Source: Coprinopsis marcescibilis (lineage: Eukaryota > Basidiomycota > Agaricomycetes > Agaricales > Psathyrellaceae). Taken from it: DNA of 64,000 nucleotides. Below the pieces are notes generated by a model that saw only the letters and a list, made by a program, of their open reading frames with translations, was not told the origin of the DNA and made no database searches. The position numbers and the translations under genes were made by a program. The DNA lies in the NCBI GenBank assembly GCA_004369085.1, contig ML210179.1, positions 16,322-80,321 of the forward strand. Reading direction: 5' to 3'. Shown one piece after another: positions 25,321 to 36,955 of this stretch. The number at the start of each line of letters is the position of its first letter. The first letter of the stretch is position 1.

Positions 25321-27746
25321 GGGCTTCCGTGCGAACCATGCGAAGGCTTGGACTGATCGGAGAAGGCGATGATCAGGGGCTTTGAGCGTCCGTTTATGCA
25401 ACACATTCCCTTCTCAGGTTTCGAAATGGATGTCTCTGATCATTCTCTGATCATTGGTGGTCTACCGCTCCCAGTGCAGTAGTGGAAGTCTAAACTCTGA
25501 ATATGATGTCTAACATAAGGGTAGGTAGGAATGCTCTGTTCGGAGTACCCGCTCAATTACTTCCCCCTGATATTACTAATCAACGTAGGGACTGAGGAGC
25601 AGGAGCTGCGAATGTGTTGGACTCAAATATCAGAGAAGCGTAATGCTCAGAGAAGATCAAGATGCACAGTGATTCTTTTATCTGACGATACTATCCCCTA
25701 CCACATGTTCTGTGAGACCGTATGTTTCACACTCGCAGGATCACACATCGATTCCCCTCGCTTCGACGTGACCGGGAGAAGTAGGCACTACATGGCATAA
25801 ATAGTACCAGTACTGCCTTGCATGTTCGAAACTAACGTAATATCACTATCAGCTTAGCCGTGCTTCGCACTGAAATCTTGTCTAAATATTTTCGTGCTAT
25901 AGTAGCCCAAACCACAGATGCTGGGTGATCAATCCCCCCCATGTCACAGACCAAGGCAGCTCAGATACGTAGAGAACTTGCCATGCAAACGGCAAACGAA
26001 GGACGACCGTTGCCGATAACGGGAGATTATATTGTTTAACCACAGTTTTAGTCGGTTTCGCCCTTGCGAAGGGGCTCATCAGGGGGCTTAACCGCTACCC
26101 CAACCGGCTGCATGAACTGTAGGCGCTACCCAGCTTTGGTTTACCTGGGGGATTCCACCCCGATGTGGCTGTGCATGATGCAGGGGCTTGACCCCGTGAG
26201 GTGTGGGTGTGAAATGCGGGTGTGGTCTGGGGCTCTCCCTCCCATAAGACATCTGGATCGTGGTCCGAGATGCCGGCCGACGGCCAACTGATAGGATCAC
26301 TCCCATCAGCAGGGCTTTGCCGCGCCCAGTCCTGTCTGTGGCTCGCCTCCGGAGCACGATCCAGTCCCCCGTCTCCGAAGATCAGGGGAAAAGCATCGTC
26401 TCTGTGTGAAGGGCGCCTGTAAGGCTCGAACCCGCAACCGGAGAAATCGGGCAAATGTAGAATCCCTTCGCCTCTTTTGTTACATGTTAGTGTTGGATTT
26501 GTACAAAAATCGGGATTAATCATACCGAGATTAATCGCCTATTCACGTAGAACATGGCCCCCGATTAATTACTTAGTGTCAGGTTACAGAGTAGTAATTC
26601 TACTCGAAAATCACCAGTGGCCACTAAGTGGCACCAACCAGTCAGAACATGCGCTCTTTGGCTGCTCCATTGATTGCCAGTACAAAGTCGGCACCATACA
26701 CCGAGTGGTTCTTGAAGATCAAGATAGCAAGCCCCACCAAAAGACCTTCTTCTTCTTTCCTCCTCCTTTTGCTGTAGACACATTGGCTCCTGGCGATGGA
26801 TACACCCCTCGTTTGATGATAGGGTCGTCCGTGATACAGGCAAGGAGCTTGGTACTCAAATCGACGTCTTTCCCCCAGCTACGCAAATGAGAGCAACTTG
26901 AAGACCTGTCAAACACCAACATACGTTGAGTGAGGCAAGACATACTCAATAGTGGTTTATTTAGTTCCACTCTCCATCACTGCTCATCGGGATCTTCAAT
27001 AAGCTCCGCTGTCTTCTTGCGTAATTGTAATTGTTATTAAATCTCACAAGAGAACTCGATTCAGCGAGTTCACGCGGCGGAAACCAGCTCTGGAGCTGGC
27101 CTGGTTTTCGCGAGAGTTCTGAGATGCGCAAGTTCAGAAATTGGGAACTCGACATTCGACCAAAACTCGCGCCGAAAACTCTGGTCTGACCTCATCGGAT
27201 ATCGCGGGGCTTGCCGACGTTATCGAGCATCAGGCAAAACGCTTTCGTATCCTTCCAACTTTGCGGGACCTCATTTCTCGCTCAATAACCCCCGTCCTCC
27301 TCACAGCCGACTGAAATTTAACTTTTATCCACGAAGCTTGTGGCTTTGGCCCTAATATACGTCACACAACATGTAAAGATATATCGACTAAACTCGCGTA
27401 TAATGCGTTCGAATTGAAATAAATGTTAATTTAAGCAACACTGAGAATGTCGAATGGTAGTAGGTATAACGTTGAAATATTGATGAAAATCGAAATAAGA
27501 CAGTCTGTTGGGTGGCAGAGATGTGCTGAAGTTGTGAAGTGATGAGATGGCAAAGTGAAGCTTCGTCGCAGGGTCGTAAATGTAAAGAGCAGGTCTATCT
27601 ACATGCGGGAAATGGAGGAGCGGATACCGGAGTCAGTGACTGGTAGAACGGCGCTCCGCGGTTCAGAGACAGCCACAGCACAGGCCCGGGCTTATCCAGA
27701 ACCGCCACCGAGCAAGTCTCTGATTTCCCAACATCCAAACAATCCC
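25321..27746. other. Gene-poor, repeat-like region
   Basis: No supported gene. A GC-rich island at about 26060-26460 is open in several frames on both strands, as expected for biased composition rather than coding. GATTAATC palindromes follow at 26514-26570. At 27052-27180 there are nested inverted repeats, for example GAACTCG with CGAGTTC and CCAGCTC with GAGCTGG. The region looks like decayed transposon sequence. Confidence 0.4.
26514..26570. repeat. GATTAATC palindrome cluster, copy 2
   Basis: GATTAATC at 26514-26521 and 26529-26536, GATTAATT at 26563-26570, the last followed by ACTTAG. This matches the end of the cluster at 5706-5864. Confidence 0.4.
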
Positions 27747-29142
27747 CTACTTCTCCGCACTAGATCGAACCCTTTCTAAATCCACGTCCGTCCGGCTCTG
27801 ATTCGGATGCTGCACCTCTTCCCATTCCTCCTCATCACCCTCGGACACCTTCTTCTCCTTGCCCTCCCCGCCGTTCCCTTGCACTGACGCGACCACACCA
27901 CCCTCATCGACGATCAAAACGCGGTTGTACTTTTTGGCGATCTTGTGGCGCAGGACCGCGAGGAAGTGGACGAGGACGAAGACGATGCAGTTGCCGACAG
28001 CGAGGCCTACGACGTATGCGGGGAGAAGGGCCTTGCTGCTTGAGGGGTCGAGGAAAGGGTATGCTATGTACATGAGATGTGGAATGTTCGGTTAGTTGCG
28101 TCTCGATTGGAGAAGGGCGAAAAGGATTCGAAGAAAGAGCAGAAAGGGAAGGGGATGGAGTGAGAGAAGTGGTTGGATGATGGACTTACGATAATATCCA
28201 GCAGCTGCGTGAACGACGTATGCGAGACCGCAGTAAGAGCCAAGCAGGAGCACGGTTATGGGCATTGCGATCCAAGGTACTGGCGGACTGTTGGTGAACA
28301 GGATTTCGCACACTGTGAATACGGCGTTGAGGATGTGCACCGTGATTCCGTTCCATGCTGTTGTAAACGCTCGTTAAATGGGGGGAAGAGGGTGTATGAT
28401 TATGGGATATGGACGAACCTGATCGAGGGGTGCTGAGTGCCTGTGAGGAGTCGAGGACGGACCAGTAGAACACGGTGATGATGATTGCTGAGGGAGAGGG
28501 TAATCGGTTAAGGATGAATTTAATTTAACCGCCTGGATATCGGTCGAGAACGTTTTGACTCACGGAATGTAACGACAGTGGCGTATAAGAGCACATGCAG
28601 CGCCTGCAATATACGGGGCCACGACTGTTGCAAAGGATACCCCGCGCCCGCCCCATTACGTCTCCACCGGAACGCGTAAAATAGGGTCTGGAAACCCGCG
28701 GCAAAGAGGTACGCAGTGATACCCGTGAAGCTCAGATTCGTAAAATAAGCAAACAAGCTAAAAGCAAGTTCTCGTCAGTTCGGTTCAATCGAAAGAAGGG
28801 CGCCACAATGGATTCTGAGACGTACAAATACTCGGGATCCAGTCTCCTGTTCCTCTCCAATGCCAATATGAGGGTAATGAGTGCGTATACTGCCGTTACC
28901 AGGCGTATCGCTGCGAAGGCGAGTGGGTTCCTAATGATTGGCGAGGTTACGTAGTGGTGTGCAGAGTCGAACTTTGCCGGTAAGAGTACGTTCGCGGGTA
29001 CGAGTGCGGGTGTGGCGGATGAGGGACTTGACGCATCGTTGGCTGAATTGTCTTCTGCAGTCGCTGTCGATGTCGAGGCTCGCGAGGGCACACCGAGAAG
29101 GTTGTAGAATGTGCGTCGAGGTCGTGAAGGATTTTGGCCCAT
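27747..29142 (-). CDS. Polytopic membrane protein, copy 1 (AIG1/rolling-stone-like?)
   Basis: Starts MGQNPSRPRRTFYNLLGVPS; then a disordered Ser/Ala-rich part, FDSAHHYVTSPIIRNPLAF, and six predicted helices spread over about six exons: AIRLVTAVYALITLILALE, FTNLSFTGITAYLFAAGF, LQALHVLLYATVVTF, VHILNAVFTVCEILFTN, WIAMPITVLLLGSYCGLAY and LLPAYVVGLAVGNCIVFVL. The cytosolic tail is acidic and ends RVRSSAEK at 27747. The VHxxNxVFxxxExLxTNSPPVPW block recalls AIG1/rolling-stone-type membrane proteins, but I am not sure of the family. A paralogue lies at 35267-36320 on the other strand. All exon joints I tested are in phase. Confidence 0.75.
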
Positions 29143-32100
29143 TGTGGTGAGAGTTAAGCAGAGGAAGGGAGCGTAAATGGGCCTTTTGGGTAAGGATGCT
29201 TCGGGAACTTAGAATGGTCTGATTAAGATCGAATGCGTTAAGGTATCTGTATCATATGGTTATCACCCGCGAACGCGCCCTGCGATCACGAGAAGGACGT
29301 ACCTTTGGTGCAAAGGAGAGGTCAAGAGTGAATCTTGGGGTTCAAACAGTCCGGGTTTTCGAGAGATAGGGGTGGAAGATGAGAGAAAAGTGTAGGGACC
29401 GGAACAATGGTAATAATCGCGAGAGGAAGACGCGAGGAGAGCGAAAGAGGAACTAGTGGCGTCTGGGCTGGAAAGTCCGATTCTGTTTGACTGTCAAGGC
29501 ATGCAGGGTCAGCAGTCTTTATTTCACCAAGTCCAGCATTCGTGGATAAGAACTTACCGAGTTCACAAAAGGTGGAAACTGGGCGAAAATGAACCTCCTG
29601 TAGCTTTAAACGTCGAAAGCTTGTTCCAGGAATCCCAGCGTTCGGGATATGCGCCACACACGGTCGAATAAGGTGGACTTGAAGGTTCTTCGCCCAGTAA
29701 AAGGTGGCGCAACGCCGGAAACCAGTGGAATGCGACCTCGAGAGTGGGAGCAGGAGCAGAGGACGACGATCAAATCGAATTCAACTCGCGACTAGGCTGG
29801 GGGTGTCAGCTGATGTGCTGGCGGGGGCGTGCCCACACGAGTTCGGCGCCAGTGATCAAACCGTGTCAAGTGCGATCAAATCTCCAGATGGTCGTTTCGC
29901 ACAGTGAAGCTCGGAGTCGGCAAAAGAACTTTCGGGAGGTAAGATTGCGAGGGATGTTGGGATGGTTAAAACAGATGAAATGCAGTTTGAACCTGAGCCT
30001 TGAACTCCAAAGCGTACTGAGGTGCCAGACCCTTACGGAAAGCTAAAATAGCGGTTAGAACGAAAAGAAACGAAAAGAAAAAGAACGAAATTAGACCATC
30101 CAGGCAGTTCCAAAGGGAAAAAACACTAGACGACCCACTTCGTTATAACTAAAGCAAGGCGATGACATGTGTACATGGAATGGGTTGGCGTGTGGGTCGC
30201 CGTCGCTGGTTGTCTAGTTTTGCCAACATGATTTGACCGATGAAGTTGATCATCTTCTGCGTGCACATCTACCGTGTCTCCATCAGCCTTTGACGTCCAA
30301 TACAGTCCACATCTGTCCTAAACATACCTTTATTTAGCACCCGGGGCACTGCCTATAGCAATGCAGAACAAGGTGGCATGCGCAGCCAGTGTGTGGTACA
30401 TCCAGCTTGATGACCCTCTGAAGCCGACCGAATATAGGTGTGGGTACATCGAGTCTGCAGAACCCATGATGTCCCTGGGCAGTACAAGCGCACTGGCTTC
30501 TGACTTTGGGCATGAATGATGAGAATCGGATGAAAGATTCGTGCGATGGCCCGGGATGCCGGCAACTCTGACTTTGAATTAATCGATCGAAATTCCCGCG
30601 GCTTCCCTGAAGTCACTGCTCTTCTTCTCCCTCTTTCTCTCCTTCTGCAAGTCCCTGCCGCCTGGCGTACGATGAAAGATGACTCGGCGTGCCATGGAGC
30701 CCTCTTTTTCATACATCTCTGGTAAAGTTCAAGCGATATGACCAACATCAAGCCAGTCATATCTCGAATGACATTTCCGACATGTTGACACAAAGTCTGT
30801 TAATTCCGAGTCACTTGTCAGTTTGAAGACATATCGCCTTATCTCACGCTAGACCCACCAAAGACATAGGGTATGTGATGTTTCTACCTCTTCCCAGCAC
30901 CTTCAGCTCATTCTTAAACCGAAACAGTGCGAGTGTCCCCCGGAACCAGTACACCACCTTCGTCACGGTATCAATTCGTTGTACTACTACTCCCAGGTCG
31001 GAACTCCGGCTATTACGGGCTAACAAATGGGCTTCGTAGAAGGAAGGGGATGGTCAGCTGACCAACCTTTCCCGCAGCGACCAGGTACACAGAACAACTC
31101 GCACCCCATGTGGAATGATAGCGCTTTCTTTCCTTCCTAACATTCCGAACAGGAAGCATTCTGAGCTTGGGCAAGGCCTTCCAACTCAACGCGCTTGGTG
31201 ATAAACATAGAACCTCTACGGCGTACGCCAAGGATGTTAAAGTCTTGAACTCTTTCAGGCAACGTATTCGGGCTTCTGACCTTCGATGCGTACAATTTCC
31301 GTTGGTCGGGACAACGCCGGAGGGTGCACGCTCGATTAAATCGTAGTGTCGTTGGTGGATCTTCTTCGGGACTGGGAAGTAGCCTCTAATTTAGATCATA
31401 GGTTTTCACCGCTCCAATTGTGATGTGACGGGGATGGACTGGATCAACGTCGCGTGGGGCCATGTGGCTGGTTGAGCTATTAATATTGTCGGTGGTGTCG
31501 ACAAAACGTTTAGCCTTTGGGTTATACATTCTTATCTGGCGCCAGCTCGTTATGAACATGGGTGCTGGACGCTTTGAATTGAACTTGGTTGTCGTGTCTT
31601 CTGAGCACAAGCCTTTACAAGTCAATATCACGCCTTGCCTTCCCGGCGCCCGCAGGATTTACCTAGGAAATGTTATAATATACCTCGAGTTGCGAGTTCG
31701 AGCTCACGTCCTCACTTTACCATCGACCCCTATGAGTCACCCTACCCTCGCGACTCGCAAGAATAGTGGGAGGTATTTTATATGCTCAGCATATTAGCTC
31801 GCTACTACGGGCCAGTGTTCGGGTGTTGATGATCACAAGAACGCTAATTCAAATGCCTAACATATAACTCCTCTTCCAAGACCTTGCATTGCCAGGGTTA
31901 GACCGGTGTTCCTGTAAATACCATCCATCAATAATGAACCGTGACATGCTTTCTGTCTCTATCCCTATTTTTCGACAACATCCTTCCCTTTAATCTTTTC
32001 TTGTCTTGCCTTGCCTTGCTCCGCCGCCGCCGCTTCTGTCACCCTCACATCAGGTGCCCACTCAGAAGCCCTCAAAAAGAACGTCCCTAGCCTTCCGAAC

Positions 32101-32403
32101 CTTCGACCGTCCACACCGGTTCAATCCCGGAACACCCTACGCTCGATTGGATCTCTGAGCTTTGTATTGGATCTTCCAGGAAGACACCGCACAGGTATGG
32201 TGCTCCTATAATTCGCTCCGTCTCCAGCCAATGAGCACCCTAAAGAACCGGTGGTTTGATTCCTGGGTGGTGCGTCGAGAGATGTTACGCGAAAGCTTTG
32301 TTGAGCATGCATAAGCAGCCTGTGCCATGTGCTTCCGTCGTAACACTTCTTGTTCTTGTTCTTGGAATTAGAAGCCCCGTTTCTGTTGGCGTTAGTAGTA
32401 GGG
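29143..32403. other. Long gene-poor stretch
   Basis: More than 3 kb with only short, unsupported frames. A polypyrimidine tract with TTTTAG on the minus strand at about 30050-30090 precedes a short open segment (GLAPQYALEFKAQVQTAF, minus strand, about 29980-30040). It could be a terminal exon, but I found no upstream exons. Nothing else is recognisable. Confidence 0.35.
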
Positions 32404-32410
32404 TATATAA
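32404..32410 (+). promoter_or_regulatory. TATA box of the DUF1996 gene
   Basis: TATATAA lies 68-74 bp before the ATG at 32478. Confidence 0.55.
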
Positions 32411-32477
32411 GCCACAGGGTCATATGAGGTTCCGCGAGATACTCTATCGCTGATCTTTGGTCTAAGAAAGAGTCAGA

Positions 32478-34332
32478 ATGCTTTGGAAACTCGTCTTGGG
32501 TGCTGTGGCGCTGGTCGACCCTGCAGCGGCGCTTATCAGGTTCTCCTGCTCCCAGCTGGTCACGCAGCGTTTGGATCCGTGAGTTCCTCCTCTGCCGAGA
32601 TAATATATCACTGTGTTCTGATTACTTCGGTTGTGGTGTTGGCGTTGGCGTTGGATGCGGATGTGGATACGAATTTGGGGTTGGATAGGCTCGTGACTCC
32701 TGGACAGGTCTCCCCGCATGTGCATCAGATCGTCGGAGGAGTACGTTTCCCCTTTTTCTTCCACTGCAATTCCCCTCTCAGCCCCGGGTCACTTACCATC
32801 GCACTTTTGTCTACAGAATGCGTAAGTAGCAGTCCAACCACACCTCCGACTCGCTGAATCCAAACCCCTACCCCGTTACAGCTTCAACATCACAATGGAC
32901 AGAAACAACGACCTCCCAACTCTTGCCACTTGCACCAGCTGCCGCTTCAAAGAGAACAAGTCGAATTACTGGACGGCGGTTCTCTACTTCAAGCATGAGA
33001 ATGGGAGTTTTATTCGGGTGAGTCTTTATGCGCACTCACCTTCATAAACGGCGCTGGTTATCGTGTGTGCTGACTCTGGTGTGGTAGGTCCCGCAAATCC
33101 CAAACCACTTTACGGGTGAACCGCATAATGGGGGCATCACCATCTACTATAACCAGCCACCCGGGAATGGAAAGGTCACCGCGTTTCCCAAGGTAGGTGC
33201 ACTTTTCTTACTCGACTGGCGTCAGCTTCGGCAGTCTAATCTACTGTTTTAGGGATTCCGGATGATAACAGGTGAGCCAATGAGTCGCAGACAAAAGTAC
33301 AGCGACGTGCATGCGCGGTCCTGGGCGCTTACGTGGAGGTGCTGGGATACGACTGGGGGGTGGGACCCGTCTAATCTACCCTATGCGGGACCTGGGTCGC
33401 CTGTTGATACCTTCAATTTACCGAACAAGCTGTGTAGGGGTGGAATTCGGTCTAACATCTTCTTCCCTTCGTGAGTCTCCGGTCTACTATCCACTTCCAC
33501 CTGCTGCCCTTTCGTGCTTTCACTACACAAAGGGGGTTGGTTGATCCAGGTAACGATGGGTGTGCTGATGCTTATTTCTGTGTAGATGTTGGGATGGCGT
33601 GAACCTTGATAGCCCGGACCACCAGAGCCACGTTGCGTTCCTGGAAGGACCTGTGAGCCCTGACGGACTGTTCGAGAGCCCGAGTACTTGCCCTCCGACC
33701 CACCCTGTGCGGATCCCCATGATCTTCTTCGAGATCTCGTGGGATACGAAACAGTTCAATCATATGTGGCCCAAGGACGGGAGCAACCCGTTCGTCATGA
33801 GTACTGGTGATCCGTGAGTCTTTTTTCGTTCTTGGTGTCGTTGTTGTTTTCGTTATTGTTGGTTTCCTGGGGTTAAACATGGTCGCAATTTCGATCGCTG
33901 TGGATTTTGGATCATGGAATGGGAATTCTGATAAATCATTATTTTCAGGACGGGCTATGGCCATCACGGAGACTATGTATTCGGATGGGAAGGCGATTCT
34001 TTACAACGCGCGATGGACAAATGCTACGAGAGGCACGGACGCCCCGAGGCGTGCAAGGAGCTTACCATGCAGACTGAGGAGGAGATGGACAAGTGCGCGC
34101 TGAGGCCCGTTGTAAACGAGGCTGTCGAAGACACATGTGAGTTTCATGTCCTTATCTGGGCTGCATTGAAACTAAATGTACTCGCTTTACAGGGCTTCCG
34201 GCGTTACCGGGATGCAACCCCATCCAGAGTGGACCGGAGGATGCGACGTTGGTTAGGAACTGTCCCGCGCTGAGCACGACTGGGTACCCTGCAGAGGCAA
34301 CCCCTGCGCCCGCCGTCGTGACTCCCGTTTGA
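32478..34332 (+). CDS. Secreted DUF1996-domain protein
   Basis: Signal peptide MLWKLVLGAVALVDPAAAL, then IRFSCSQLVTQRLDPLVTPG and HVHQIVGGNAFN, the N-terminal hallmark of DUF1996. Further conserved blocks: CTSCRFKENKSNYWTA, LYFKHENGSFIRVPQ, GGITIYYN, FPKGFRMITG, IRSNIFFPSCWDG, DSPDHQSHVAF, CPPTHPVRIPMIFFEISWDT and GYGHHGDYVFGW. About nine exons keep phase. The end, ATPAPAVVTPV, stops at 34330-34332 without a WSC domain. Members are secreted Agaricomycete proteins often found in wall-degradation secretomes; their enzymatic role is not established. The His, Asp and Cys pattern of the family is present. Confidence 0.88.
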
Positions 34333-35176
34333 GCGCCTGAGCCTGAAACTGTGATGGGCTCGTATGGAATGGAATGGAATACTGTTATTCACGTTTGTGT
34401 GAGAGCATGTAATATGTAGAAGAGCAGAATCAAGTTTCCGGCTGGCTTATCTCGATTCATGTTGCAAGTAGCCCCTAAATATAGACGGAAATTGGCGGGT
34501 CTCTGCTTGGACTTCGACTGAGTACATGCACACCCAGGGGTCTGGGTCATTGGTTTGGGCTCTGTTTGGAGACCGAGAGTAGCCCAAGTATTGAATTCAG
34601 CCAGAATATTCATTCTTGTGTGCTGCAAGGGCTCACCCCTAAGCTGGAGCAGCTGAAATTTGAACAGATTCACAGAACTCCCGCACCATTTGCGCCGCAT
34701 AAACCATATCAGTATAACCGCGTAGTCGGAGAATACCATGGCTCTTTTCTGGATTCATAAAGCGGCGAATGTTTCAAGGTTGAATAAGGGTACCCTTCAG
34801 CGTAGTACGATCGTGGCTGGTCGTTCGGAATCATCAACGACACGCGTTTCCATTGATGACGCGTTGCTTGTCTCTGCTTGGCAAACGGCTCGGGTTAAAA
34901 TCTTCGCATACACACCCGACTTGTTTTGGAACTGGCCATTGGCGACTCCTAACCAACACGCCTTTGGTACCTTCGAAGATGGTGTGTTCTGGGTGCCTTA
35001 CTCACTCCCCGCCACCATTATTAGGACCAGAATATTGCCCCCACGCGCATAATTTCGCTGTGAAGGCTGTGAAGATTTCTTTCGCTTGATGGGTTAATCT
35101 CGACCGGCCTTGATCGCATTAGTACCGGAGCTTGAACTTTCCCTGAGGACTTATCTATTTAAACGTCGTCGAGGTC
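34333..35176. other. Intergenic
   Basis: Spacer between the DUF1996 gene and membrane-protein copy 2. Short frames only. A TATTTAAA run at about 35156-35163 could serve the downstream gene. I see no gene. Confidence 0.4.
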
Positions 35177-35266
35177 TTGCGTTCGCAAGATCACCCTCGA
35201 CCCTCGACCCCCAAGTCCACATCAAATCCGCCTAGAACGCTCTATTCCCGGCTCGGTGTCCCATCA

Positions 35267-36320
35267 ATGCGCAATGTTTCCAGTGAAGAAGGCTCACACG
35301 TCCCGTCATCGAGTCAACCCGAAGTGGTAGACTCGTCCTCGACAACTCGGGTCTTTGATCCACAGTATCATTTCGTCACCTCTCCAGTGTTCTCCAACCC
35401 ATTGGTATTGGCCGTACTTCGGCTTATACTGGCTGTATACACGCTGTTAACCCTCATCATCGTCCTGCAGGAGAACGTTCGAAGACGCCCAGGACAGATG
35501 TACGACCTTCTCTGCCTTTGTCCCATGACTGTCCCATGTCGTCTGACTATCCATTCTGTTTCAACACGGGGTTGATATAGATCGTTCGCCTTCTTCACAA
35601 CGCTCAGCTTTATTGGGATATGTGCTTATCTGTTCGCCTCCGGTGTTCAGACGCTCCTCTACGCACTGAAGTCACGTCAAGGAGCTTCGGGATATCCTTT
35701 ACAGCAATCCTGGCCAAGGGTGTTACAAGCACTGCATGTACTCCTCTACACAACTGTTACGACTTTCCGTGAGTTGTATATCTTTCACTGCGTTCACTTA
35801 ACAGCATTCACGTTGAGCACAGCGTTTATCGTAACCATATTTTATTGGTCCGTATTGAGCTCTCCGAATATCTTTGCAGAGACTAGCAGGGGTGAGCGCC
35901 TGACACCTGTGCATGCAGACCGGCTGTTCTGATACACCTTCCATTTGGCAGCCTGGAACAATATATCTGTGCACATTCTCAACACGGTGTTCGCCCTGGG
36001 AGAAATCCTTCTCACTAACAGCCCGCCAGTGCCATGGATAGCCCTTCCTCTAAGTGTGATTATCTTGGGCGCATATTGTGGCTTGGCATATCTCGTACAT
36101 GCTGTCGCTGGGTTCTATCGTAAGTTCTATCAAACATGATAGGCTGGCTCACTGTCTAAATACCACTTTAGCCTATTCTTTTCTCGACCCAGAGATCAGC
36201 AAACGCTTTCTTCCCGCTTATCTCGTGGGGTTGGCGGTGGGTCAGTGCATTGTATTCACTATCGTTCATTTTCTCGTAGTTTCTCGGATTCGTGTTTTAA
36301 ATAGATCCAGTCGGGCATGA
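35267..36320 (+). CDS. Polytopic membrane protein, copy 2, start codon displaced
   Basis: Paralogue of the gene at 27747-29142, with the same exon plan and matching blocks: YHFVTSPVFSNPLVL, FTTLSFIGICAYLFASG, GYPLQQSWPRVLQALHVLLY, AWNNISVHILNTVFALGEIL, PVPWIALPLSVIILGAYCG and FLPAYLVGLAVGQCIVF. It ends early at RSSRA (36320) and lacks the acidic cytosolic tail of copy 1. Homology begins upstream of 35267 (SNPPRTLYSRLGVPS, from about 35216), but the codon aligning with the ATG of copy 1 is TCC and no in-frame ATG precedes it. The first usable ATG is 35267, costing about 18 N-terminal residues. It is either functional with a shorter N-terminus or in early decay. Confidence 0.65.
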
Positions 36321-36955
36321 AACGAGGACAAAGTCTCTTCCTTTCTCTGCCCTCTCGAGCCAGCCGTAAGCACCAGCGACAGGCTGATAGCTCACGGGTT
36401 TGCAGCTGACCCGTTCACACAGGCTGATCTATGCTTCGATTCAACCCCCACAGGGGGTCTTGACCCAACCACCATACTAGTCTACCACCGACTAGTGTGT
36501 TGTTTCCAAAATCCTGCCCGGAAGAACGGTACCCTTGTAACCAAGTCTCTCACCAATCGCGACTGCTGTGTTGTCTATTCGTGTACCGTAACCTACGCAG
36601 TCTACTCACAACCTGCTATCACACCTCGAACTGGCCTCTAACGCGTCGGGGCTACGTAGTTACCCGGTTGCTCGCAATCGCACACGTCGGAGAGAGCATT
36701 TCGGAACTGGCGTCCCCGGCCGCCCGGCAGTTCGACTGTCCGGCCCCTGTTTAGTTGTGACAATTTAGAATGTATAGAAAAAAGGAACAGAAATGGGGCA
36801 GTTCGGAGCCAGCCGAGGCGCCTCCCTCAGTTGGTAGAACAGTCCCAGGCTGCAGGGTTGCCCCTTGGTTCTTCCTTTCCCGCCCGCAATTCTCAGGTAC
36901 GACTCTGCGAGTCATACGTTGATCACACAAAGTTCAAGGTCATAAGCTACGGATA
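36321..36955. other. Intergenic with a tRNA-like relic
   Basis: No gene. At about 36815-36885 there is a segment laid out like a tRNA (D-arm-like CTCAGTTGGTAGAA, anticodon-like CTGCAGG, GGTTC). The stems do not close, so it is a relic or short-repeat head rather than a working tRNA. Confidence 0.3.

Noticed and set aside
26400..26440. tRNA T-arm-like GGTTCGAGCC on the minus strand
   Set aside because: Stem bases do not pair and no D-arm or anticodon arm is found at the right distance.
26095..26523. 142-codon minus-strand frame over the GC-rich island
   Set aside because: Overlapping frames are open on both strands, as expected from GC bias and lack of stops; no conserved domain.
30353..30793. 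146-codon minus-strand frame
   Set aside because: It starts with TTG and shows no domain or coding-like pattern.
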